The notes beneath the pieces are model-generated. The model was not told the DNA's origin. It saw nothing but the letters and a program-made list of their open reading frames with translations, and did no database searches. This document shows positions 1 through 5,158 of a DNA stretch of 5,158 bases, one piece after another; the first letter of the stretch is position 1, and every line of letters starts with the position of its first letter. The translations under genes were made by a program, and so were the position numbers. This stretch comes from an uncultured Longilinea sp. Lineage in GTDB: Bacteria; Chloroflexota; Anaerolineae; Anaerolineales; Anaerolineaceae. The stretch spans positions 1 to 5,158 of the forward strand of contig CALMIB010000086.1 of NCBI GenBank assembly GCA_937863945.1, read 5' to 3'.

Positions 1-227
1 TTGAGATCCCAGGGGCCGCCGGAGCCGATGTGTTCAATCAAAGAATGCGGCCGGGATTGGGCGACGATCATCACGTCGGTCAACCCCGAGTTGACGCAGT
101 TGGATAGGGGAAAATCGATGATGCGATATTTGCCCGCAAAAGGAACCGCCGGTTTGGTGCGCTTGGCCGTCAAGACGCCCAAACGTGTGCCTTCACCACC
201 CGCCAGGATAATCACACGCGTTTTCAT
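1..227 (-). CDS. glgC: Glucose-1-phosphate adenylyltransferase (ADP-glucose pyrophosphorylase), N-terminal 75 residues, cut by window edge
   Basis: The enzyme makes ADP-glucose and pyrophosphate from ATP and glucose-1-phosphate, the committed step of bacterial glycogen synthesis in the cytosol. Only the start of the nucleotidyltransferase domain is present. It begins MKTRVIILAGGEGTRL, with the nucleotide-binding GGEGTRL loop at residues 10-16. KPAVPFAGKYRIIDF follows at 25-39, LSNCVNSG at 41-48, and RPHSLIEHIG with GGPWDL at 59-75. These match the GlgC family closely in order and spacing. The usual RAKPAVPFGG reads RTKPAVPFAG here, a small variation. The ATG is supported by GGGAGA seven bases upstream and by the canonical N-terminus. 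The ATG overlaps the glgA TGA as ATGA, so translation is probably coupled to glgA. The allosteric and C-terminal beta-helix regions lie outside the window, so activator specificity cannot be judged. Confidence 0.95.
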   Translation of the reverse strand, partial: MKTRVIILAGGEGTRLGVLTAKRTKPAVPFAGKYRIIDFPLSNCVNSGLTDVMIVAQSRPHSLIEHIGSGGPWDL

Positions 228-1711
228 CGTTGGTTCTCCCACAAATCAAAATACAGGTTGGCGTACTGGATGGCCGATTTTTCCCATGAAAAATCTTGCT
301 GCATCCCGTTCAACTGTAATTGGCGCCAGGCTTTGCGGTCTGCAAATCGATCCAGGCAACGCGTCAGGGCCGCGTTGAGTGCTTCTGTTTTCACTTCATC
401 GAACAGGAAACCGTTATTTGGGCGGTCCGGCGCGCCTTCAAAGATGGTATCGCGCAGCCCACCCGTGGAGCGGGCCAGCGGAACGCAGCCGTAACGCATT
501 CCGATCATCTGGGCCAATCCGCAGGGCTCATAGCGTGACGGCATGAGCAGGACGTCGCCGCCGGCATACATTTGCCGGGAGAGGCGGGTATCAAAGCGGA
601 TCGCGGCGCGGACGCGGTCGGGAAATTCCGCCTGCAGGCTGCGGCAGGCCGATTCGATGATCGGATCGCCGGTGCCCAACAGGATGGCCTGCCAGGGGCG
701 GTCTGCCATTTGCGCCAGGCTGGCCAGGGCCAGATCGATGCCTTTTTGTTGGTCCATGCGGCTGATGAGGATCAAGAGCGGAATCTGAGGGTCGTAGGGC
801 AGGTCAAATTCGGCCAGCAGTGACTTTTTGTTTTCCTCGCGCAGCTCCAGCGAGTCAATGCCAAAACGCGAAACCAGCGCACCGTCGCGGGTAGGATCCC
901 AACTTTTCTGATCCAGACCGTTAAGGATGCCGGAGATAGCCGCTGAGCGCGAGTTCAGGAAATCCTGCAAGCCGCAGCCAAATTCCGGCGTCAGGATTTC
1001 GCGGGCGTAAGTCGGCGAGACTGCCACGATGCGGTCTGCCGCAAGCAGGCCCAGCGGCAGCGGGAACTGGCGGGCCCATTTGGGCAGCCGCAAATCGCGC
1101 ACCGGGCGGATGGCAAACTCATCCAATGCCCGTTCGGCGCCGGCGCCCATGAACGGAAGGTTGTGAATGCTGAGCACCGAGCGGGTTTGCGCGAAGAACG
1201 GGTCGCGGGAAAGGCGCTGCCTGGCCAGGTGGAAGACGGCCAACGCGGTGTGCCAATCATTGGCGTGCAGCACGTCGGGTTGCCAGTTCAAGTGCCGGGC
1301 CAGTTCCACCGCCGCCAGCGAGAAGAAGGCGTATTTTAAACCGTCGAGGTAATTATCACCCGTATAGACGGGCGCTTCGGTGCCGATGGGAGCGCCTTCG
1401 ATCATATAGACCGGTAAATCGTCCACATAGGTAACGAATGCGCGCGTTGGAATAGGCCCGGACAGGTGGTTCACCAGGAAGGATGCGACCGGCTGCGGAT
1501 CGAGCAGTTTGCGGGGGTTTTCGCCGTGGTAGGGAATGACCAGGCGGACATCCAGGGACCGGCCTTCCAGCAGGTGACCCGGGAGCATCCGCAGGGCTGA
1601 TGGCAGCGAGCCGGCCACGTCTCCCAGCCCGCCAACTTTTACCAAAGGCGCAGCCTCGGATGCAAGGAACAAAATTCGAAGGGTCGATGGAAGCGAAGAT
1701 CGGGTCGGCAC
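224..1711 (-). CDS. glgA: Glycogen synthase, ADP-glucose type (GT5 family)
   Basis: It transfers glucose from ADP-glucose to the non-reducing end of an alpha-1,4-glucan. The 495 residues are close to the roughly 480 usual for bacterial GlgA, and both Rossmann-like halves of the GT-B fold are complete. The N-terminal half has the ADP-glucose-binding KVGGLGDV (25-32), HANDWHTAL (149-157), SIHNLPFMG (181-189) and VSPTYAREI (231-239). The C-terminal half has GILNGLD (261-267), a phosphate-contacting Arg318/Lys323 pair in SRMDQQKGIDL, and PSRYEPCGLAQ (391-401), whose Glu395 matches the family's catalytic-site glutamate. STGGLRDTI closes the site at 415-423. No signal peptide or membrane segment is seen. 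The start is GTG with AGAGG four bases upstream; the first ten residues before LRILFLASE are a short unconserved leader. The gene follows the MtaD-CYTH gene by about 25 bases and overlaps glgC by four. Confidence 0.96.
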   Translation of the reverse strand: MPTRSSLPSTLRILFLASEAAPLVKVGGLGDVAGSLPSALRMLPGHLLEGRSLDVRLVIPYHGENPRKLLDPQPVASFLVNHLSGPIPTRAFVTYVDDLPVYMIEGAPIGTEAPVYTGDNYLDGLKYAFFSLAAVELARHLNWQPDVLHANDWHTALAVFHLARQRLSRDPFFAQTRSVLSIHNLPFMGAGAERALDEFAIRPVRDLRLPKWARQFPLPLGLLAADRIVAVSPTYAREILTPEFGCGLQDFLNSRSAAISGILNGLDQKSWDPTRDGALVSRFGIDSLELREENKKSLLAEFDLPYDPQIPLLILISRMDQQKGIDLALASLAQMADRPWQAILLGTGDPIIESACRSLQAEFPDRVRAAIRFDTRLSRQMYAGGDVLLMPSRYEPCGLAQMIGMRYGCVPLARSTGGLRDTIFEGAPDRPNNGFLFDEVKTEALNAALTRCLDRFADRKAWRQLQLNGMQQDFSWEKSAIQYANLYFDLWENQR

Positions 1712-1715
1712 GCTG

Positions 1716-1720
1716 CCTCT
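1716..1720 (-). promoter_or_regulatory. Ribosome binding site of glgA (supports the GTG start)
   Basis: On the minus strand AGAGG, within AAAAGAGG, lies four bases before the GTG at 1711-1709. The spacing is short but usable. The reading frame stays open further upstream into the end of the preceding gene, and no better start with a ribosome site was seen, so GTG is the preferred start. Confidence 0.6.
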
Positions 1721-1736
1721 TTTCTTGTGACGGGTC

Positions 1737-3722
1737 TTAATTTTGTCCCTGGCGGATCATGTCCACATAATCTTCCGAGCTGACATCCTTAAGCGAGGCG
1801 CCGAGCAACACGATTAACTCGGCCGCCAGTGTGGATTTCAAATCGGCATCCTGACGGCTCCAGGTGCGGCTCTTGATTTCCAGGAACGCACCCAAGCCGG
1901 AAGGTTTTTCAATCCGGTCAATGTTGACAAAGAATTCGGTATCCTTGTACTGGATCAGGAAGCGGCGGCGGTCTTTTTCCACTTCCATCTCAAAGACCGG
2001 TTTGAAGTATTCGCGGTAAAAACGCAAACTCTGCGTGGCTGGAGCCAGGTAGCGGCTGCGCGAAAGCAGGACATTCTTGGGATATGACCGTTCGATGGCC
2101 ACGCCGATCAATGTCAGGCGCGAGCGCACGCCGGAAATCTCACCCTTTTCGTCGAGGAAAGTATCCTCACGGTAACGTAACATGCCCTGATCTGGATCGG
2201 CGAAGCAGAAATAGGTGTCATATTCCCGGTAATGCCGCCGGCGCAGGATTTCGACGGGCGCATTTTCGACCGCCTGGAGGAGGACATTTGGATCATTGAT
2301 GCGCACTTTGGCCTGGATCTCAAAGCTCTCTTCTTCGGTCGTGCCGCCAATGGCCACCAGTTTGGAAAGAACCGATTGCTCGCGCTCAATGAGGAAAGCG
2401 TCGATACGGCGGGAATAGTCGGAGCTGGCATGCATTAATGATTCTTCGTCTAGCGTGAGCAATTTGTGATCGCGCATCACCCATTTGCCATTAATCATCA
2501 CATCGGTCACGTCCGTGGATTTGGAGGCATACACCACCTGTGCATAGGTGCCCTGCGGGTGCCGCTGGTAACGCGGCGAATTGTGCAGCGGCAGCAGGTC
2601 AACCAAAATCAAATCCGCTCGCTTCCCTGGCTCCAGCGAGCCGGTGATATCGCCGATATGCATGGCCTGCGCGCCCAGCCGGGTGGCCATCAGCAGCGCC
2701 ATTTGCGCCGGCAGTGCAGTGGGGTCGCCGCTGGAGCCTTTGGCCAGCAGCGCGGCCAGTCGCAACTCCTCGAACATATCCAGATCGTTATTGGAAGCCG
2801 GCCCGTCCGTGCCGATGCCGACGTTCAAACCGTTTTCCAGCATCTTCTTCACCGGGGCAATCCCCGAGGCAAGCTTGAGGTTGGAGGAGGGATTGTGAGC
2901 GACGCCGGCGTTTGCGTGCTTCAAGGTGCGCATTTCGCCCTCGTCAACGTACACGCAGTGGGCTGCCAGCACCTTGGCGTTGAACAGGTCCATCTTTTTG
3001 ACATAGGGGATGACCGGCATGCCGTGTTCGCGGCGGACGTTTTCCACCTCGAAGGAGGTCTCAGAAAGGTGGGTGTGCAGCGGGACATCGAATTCAATGG
3101 CCAGTTCGGCAGTGGCGCGGAAAATCTCCGGCGTGCAGGTATAGACCGCGTGCGGCGCAACCGATGGAACGATCAGGGGGTGACCTTTCCACCGTTGGAT
3201 GTAATCGCGGCAGTAGGCGATGGATTCTTCATAGGATTGTGCATCGGGAGTGGGAAACTTCATCACCGATTGCGAACAGACTGCGCGCATGCCTGCTTCG
3301 GCCGTGGCGTCGGCAATATCATCTTCGAAGTAATACATATCAGCAAAACTGGTTGTGCCGCTGCGGATCATCTCGGCGCAGGCCAGTTTGGTGCCCAGGC
3401 GCACGAAATCCGGCGAAACAAATTCACGTTCAACCGGCATCATGTAGCCCTGCAGCCAGACGTCCAGGCGCAAGTCGTCCGCCAGGCCGCGCAGCAGCGT
3501 CATGGGGACGTGCGTGTGCGCGTTGACCAGGCCTGGCATCAACAGCCTGCCGCCGCAATCTACAACGGTGGCGGCTGAATAATTTTTAGTGATTTCAGCC
3601 TCCAGATCGACGGCAACAATGCTGTCGCCGCGGATGGCGACGGCGCCCGGTTCGTACTGGTGCAACTGTGTATCCATCGTCAGAACGATTGCGTTCCGTA
3701 ACAGCAGGTCAACGTTTTCCAT
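1737..3722 (-). CDS. mtaD: 5-methylthioadenosine/S-adenosylhomocysteine deaminase fused to a C-terminal CYTH domain
   Basis: Two domains lie in one 661-residue frame. Residues 1 to about 450 are a complete amidohydrolase of the MtaD/SAH-deaminase group, which converts methylthioadenosine, SAH or adenosine to the inosine form. Metal and substrate residues are in place: His69 and His71 (NAHTH), His218 and Glu221 (HTHLSE), His255 (AAHCVYVD) and Asp306 (GTDGPASNN), followed by the family signature NNDLDMFEE at 311-319. MtaD proteins usually stop near 430-440 residues. Here about 200 more follow, from about 465, that read as CYTH (triphosphate tunnel): EIQAK (468-472), YDTYF (501-505), LRYRED (515-520), EVEKDRRRF (580-588), VNIDRI (599-604) and FLEIK (613-617). 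The canonical ExExK and final ExE are altered (Glu470 to Gln, Glu617 to Lys). The ATG lies 3 bases after cinA, with AAGGA seven bases upstream. Deaminase identity is strong; its exact substrate and the CYTH ligand are unknown. Confidence 0.9.
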   Translation of the reverse strand: MENVDLLLRNAIVLTMDTQLHQYEPGAVAIRGDSIVAVDLEAEITKNYSAATVVDCGGRLLMPGLVNAHTHVPMTLLRGLADDLRLDVWLQGYMMPVEREFVSPDFVRLGTKLACAEMIRSGTTSFADMYYFEDDIADATAEAGMRAVCSQSVMKFPTPDAQSYEESIAYCRDYIQRWKGHPLIVPSVAPHAVYTCTPEIFRATAELAIEFDVPLHTHLSETSFEVENVRREHGMPVIPYVKKMDLFNAKVLAAHCVYVDEGEMRTLKHANAGVAHNPSSNLKLASGIAPVKKMLENGLNVGIGTDGPASNNDLDMFEELRLAALLAKGSSGDPTALPAQMALLMATRLGAQAMHIGDITGSLEPGKRADLILVDLLPLHNSPRYQRHPQGTYAQVVYASKSTDVTDVMINGKWVMRDHKLLTLDEESLMHASSDYSRRIDAFLIEREQSVLSKLVAIGGTTEEESFEIQAKVRINDPNVLLQAVENAPVEILRRRHYREYDTYFCFADPDQGMLRYREDTFLDEKGEISGVRSRLTLIGVAIERSYPKNVLLSRSRYLAPATQSLRFYREYFKPVFEMEVEKDRRRFLIQYKDTEFFVNIDRIEKPSGLGAFLEIKSRTWSRQDADLKSTLAAELIVLLGASLKDVSSEDYVDMIRQGQN

Positions 3723-3725
3723 TCA

Positions 3726-4898
3726 TCATTCCTTGTCCAAGATATATTTTTGTAGTTTTAGGCGTAAAAAATTGAGCGTAAAATTGGCCGCCCAGACCGG
3801 ATAATTGCCCTCCGGACCGGCGTATTGGCGGGAATCGGTGTAAACAGCACGATGCGTGATCATTGCCATTTTTAAGAGGTTGCGTTTTTCCGGCGCAAGT
3901 TGGGTGGTTGCAACACACAGGCCAACCGCATTGCTGTTGTTGGGTAAACCCTGGCGCATGGAAGCCACGCAGCTATCAAAATCAAGTGGCCCGGTTGGAA
4001 AAATTACCAAAGGCGACGCGCCGGCCTTGCTCAAGCGCTCAGCAAGTGGGCGGAGTTGATCCTCCGCGGCCAGGTTTAGGCTCAGATGATGTGCCTGCAA
4101 TAGAGCAGCCGTCACGCTTTCCAGGGTGTCCGCATCCTGCCCAAAGATGGCGTTGCCGACCCGCTCGCGGATTTTCTCGGCCGTCGCGGCGATCATCTGA
4201 TCCGCTTCGGCGAGCGAGGTTGCCTTGGCAGTGATGCGGATATCCACAATCCCAGGGTGGGCCAGCAGTCCAACCGTTGGATTATGGCTGGCCTCCAGAT
4301 CGCCGATCCATTCATCCACCTGCGATTCGCCCACGCCCGCGCAATGCAGGACGAGCGCGCGGATCGTTTCATTCAGGTTGAAGCGTTCTTCCAGCAGGGG
4401 CAGGACGGCGTTTTCCAGCAAAAATTCCATTTCGCGGGGTACGCCGGGCAGACAAATCAGCAGCGCCTGACCGACCGTTCCGTAAAACGCCGGAGCGGTA
4501 CCAACCGGGTTTTCAATAGCCAACGCGCCATGGGGCAAAAATGCCTGCCTCCGGTTGTTTTCGGTGGGGAGCCTGCCCATGCGTTGAAACCGGGCTTCCA
4601 CCTGCTGCCAAAGGTCAGGGTTGAATTCTGCCGGCACACCCATTGCCAGGGCCGCAGCCTCGCGGGTGGGATCATCCACTGTAGGGCCCAGCCCTCCCGT
4701 GGTGAGAATGATATCGGAGCGGCTGGCGGCTTCGCGGATCAGGTTAGCAATCCGCGCCGAATTATCGCCCACCAGGGTCGCGCGAAAAATATCGATTCCC
4801 TTGTCCCGCAAGGTCCGGGCAAGGTGTTTGGTATTTGTATCCTGAATTTCGCCCAACAATAATTCGGTACCGATGGCAATAATTTCTGCAACAGGCAT
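3726..4898 (-). CDS. cinA: CinA-like protein: intact MoCF/COG1058 domain, degenerate NMN-deamidase domain
   Basis: The product has 390 residues, against roughly 410-420 for typical CinA. The N-terminal half is a well-kept molybdopterin-binding-like (COG1058) domain, which in studied CinA proteins hydrolyses ADP-ribose. It shows GTELLLG (10-16), TTGGLGPTVDD (66-76), NRRQAFLP (115-122), NPVGTAPAF (130-138) and PGVPREM (151-157). The C-terminal domain, from about 257, normally carries NMN deamidase (PncC) activity centred on the serine of ESCTGG. Here the equivalent stretch is AAEDQLRPLAERL (277-289), so the serine and the glycines are gone, and the later GIAGP segment is not recognisable. NMN deamidation is therefore unlikely. 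An in-frame ATG at 5003 would add 35 residues, but the family N-terminus and GGAGG favour 4898. It is the first gene of the probable operon. Family identity is secure; the biochemical role is not. Confidence 0.92.
   Translation of the reverse strand: MPVAEIIAIGTELLLGEIQDTNTKHLARTLRDKGIDIFRATLVGDNSARIANLIREAASRSDIILTTGGLGPTVDDPTREAAALAMGVPAEFNPDLWQQVEARFQRMGRLPTENNRRQAFLPHGALAIENPVGTAPAFYGTVGQALLICLPGVPREMEFLLENAVLPLLEERFNLNETIRALVLHCAGVGESQVDEWIGDLEASHNPTVGLLAHPGIVDIRITAKATSLAEADQMIAATAEKIRERVGNAIFGQDADTLESVTAALLQAHHLSLNLAAEDQLRPLAERLSKAGASPLVIFPTGPLDFDSCVASMRQGLPNNSNAVGLCVATTQLAPEKRNLLKMAMITHRAVYTDSRQYAGPEGNYPVWAANFTLNFLRLKLQKYILDKE
3730..3734 (-). promoter_or_regulatory. Ribosome binding site of the mtaD-CYTH gene, inside the end of cinA
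   Basis: AAGGA sits in the last two sense codons of cinA, seven bases before the ATG at 3722-3720. The junction reads TGA TGA ATG, with two consecutive stops in the cinA frame immediately before the next start. This layout suits termination followed by re-initiation by the same ribosome, and it fixes the start of the fusion protein. Confidence 0.75.
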
Positions 4899-4902
4899 AA
4901 GG

Positions 4903-4907
4903 CCTCC
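4903..4907 (-). promoter_or_regulatory. Ribosome binding site of cinA (decides the start)
   Basis: GGAGG lies four bases before the ATG at 4898-4896. That ATG gives MPVAEIIAIGTELLLG, the normal beginning of the family, so the longer frame from 5003 is not needed. Confidence 0.8.
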
Positions 4908-4920
4908 GAGAATTATCCCT

Positions 4921-4929
4921 ATTGTAACA
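4921..4929 (-). promoter_or_regulatory. Candidate extended -10 promoter of the cinA-mtaD-glgA-glgC operon
   Basis: The minus strand reads TGTTACAAT, an extended -10 (TGn followed by TACAAT, one base off TATAAT). No convincing -35 lies 16-18 bases upstream, as is common for extended -10 promoters. A start about seven bases beyond would give a leader of roughly 15 bases that includes the GGAGG ribosome site of cinA. This is prediction from sequence only; no other promoter is evident between the downstream genes. Confidence 0.5.
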
Positions 4930-5031
4930 GGGAACGGGATTGGAGGATGCAGAGAAGGCCCGCGAGTTTCGGCTGTGGAAAGGATGGATATTCGCGTAGT
5001 CATTTTGAAGCGCGCGAAATTGTTTGCCGGG

Positions 5032-5037
5032 TATAAT
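5032..5037 (+). promoter_or_regulatory. Perfect -10 box (TATAAT) directly before the YraN-family gene
   Basis: TATAAT ends seven bases before the ATG at 5045, so transcription would begin on or next to that A and the mRNA would have no leader. No Shine-Dalgarno sequence precedes the gene. A TTGAAG at 5005-5010 resembles a -35 but stands 21 bases away, too far for the usual 17. Confidence 0.6.
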
Positions 5038-5038
5038 A

Positions 5039-5158
5039 ATGCCCATGGCAGACAGGGCTCACAAACAAAGAATCGGCCAATGGGGCGAGCAGGTGGCGCT
5101 GGATTTCCTGATTTGCAAAGGGTTGCGGCTGGTTGCGCGCAATGTGCGCACGCCCTAC
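5039..5158 (+). CDS. yraN: UPF0102 / YraN-family protein, N-terminal 38-40 residues, cut by window edge
   Basis: The frame runs from an ATG at 5039, or more likely from the second ATG at 5045 (two codons later), to the right edge without a stop. The second start gives MADRAHKQRIGQWGEQVALD, and the frame then passes through FLICKGLRLVARNVRTPY. G..GE..A..FL...G......N.R is the opening signature of UPF0102/YraN, small (about 120-residue) proteins with a nuclease-like fold whose role is unsettled. The next expected motif, GEIDLI with the putative active-site acids, would fall just past the edge. Its TATAAT lies directly upstream and there is no ribosome site, pointing to a leaderless start at 5045. 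It is divergent from the cinA operon. Identification rests on about 40 residues. Confidence 0.8.
   Translation, partial: MPMADRAHKQRIGQWGEQVALDFLICKGLRLVARNVRTPY

Larger units (their letters stand above)
4899..5044. other. Divergent intergenic region with two opposed promoters
   Basis: About 140 bases separate the cinA ATG from the YraN start. It holds the extended -10 for the leftward operon and TATAAT for the rightward gene, about 100 bases apart. Two short inverted repeats are present: TCCCT-N8-AGGGA (4916-4933), enclosing the cinA -10, and TTCGCG-N16-CGCGAA (4991-5018), upstream of TATAAT. Both are short enough to be chance. No tRNA, terminator or riboswitch-like structure was recognised. 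Confidence 0.5.

Noticed and set aside
1..378. A 125-codon plus-strand frame at the left edge
   Set aside because: It is antisense to glgC and the end of glgA, both of which match their families clearly, and it has no recognisable content.
1712..1736. Possible terminator or separate promoter between the mtaD-CYTH gene and glgA
   Set aside because: The gap is about 25 bases, contains only the AGAGG ribosome site, and has no hairpin followed by a T run and no -10/-35 pair.
1737..2400. The CYTH part as a separate downstream gene joined by a frameshift or read-through
   Set aside because: The frame is continuous through the linker (residues about 418-465) with no stop, and no ribosome site with an in-frame start was found just before the CYTH motifs, so a true fusion is the direct reading.
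2466..3578. A 370-codon open frame on the plus strand opposite the MtaD domain
   Set aside because: It is an exact antisense shadow of a strongly supported deaminase gene, is rich in His, Gln, Arg and Gly as such shadows are, and has no recognisable domain. GC-rich codon bias readily leaves such frames open.
4257..4862. A 201-codon open frame on the plus strand opposite cinA
   Set aside because: It lies wholly within the conserved cinA coding region, shows no domain, and has no ribosome site or neighbour in a plausible operon.
4899..5003. A 35-residue N-terminal extension of CinA starting at ATG 5003
   Set aside because: The extension is low-complexity and proline-rich, has no family similarity, and would run through the candidate promoter. 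The ATG at 4898 has GGAGG and the normal family N-terminus.

Overview
This 5.2-kb window is bacterial chromosome, tightly packed and moderately GC-rich by eye, with Shine-Dalgarno-type ribosome sites. It shows no mobile element, CRISPR array, rRNA or tRNA. Protein character (GlgC, GlgA, an MtaD-type deaminase, CinA, a UPF0102 protein) and the possible mix of SD-led and leaderless genes would fit a free-living Chloroflexota bacterium such as Anaerolineae. That assignment is an impression, not something the sequence proves.

Layout, in the direction of transcription. From a divergent intergenic region (about 4899-5038), four genes run leftward on the minus strand as one probable operon: cinA (4898-3726), a fused MtaD-CYTH gene (3722-1737), glgA (1711-224) and the beginning of glgC (227 to the left edge, cut off). 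Junctions are very tight: 3 bases, 24-25 bases, and a 4-base ATGA overlap. I see no terminator between the genes. To the right, the first 40 or so codons of a UPF0102/YraN-family gene run rightward off the window edge.

GlgC makes ADP-glucose from ATP and glucose-1-phosphate, and GlgA polymerises it into glycogen, so the distal half of the operon is a complete entry to glycogen synthesis. The proximal half is nucleotide housekeeping. CinA belongs to a family acting on ADP-ribose and NMN, and MtaD deaminates methylthioadenosine, S-adenosylhomocysteine or adenosine. Every gene therefore touches an adenine nucleotide or nucleoside, but a functional link is only inference.

The least ordinary points are: (1) an MtaD deaminase carrying a complete C-terminal CYTH (triphosphate-tunnel) domain, with two acidic motif positions changed; (2) a CinA whose C-terminal NMN-deamidase domain has lost the ESCTGG active-site motif; (3) a perfect TATAAT placed so that transcription of the YraN gene could begin on the A of an ATG, i.e. 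a leaderless mRNA. I found no evidence of a wholly new multi-gene system.
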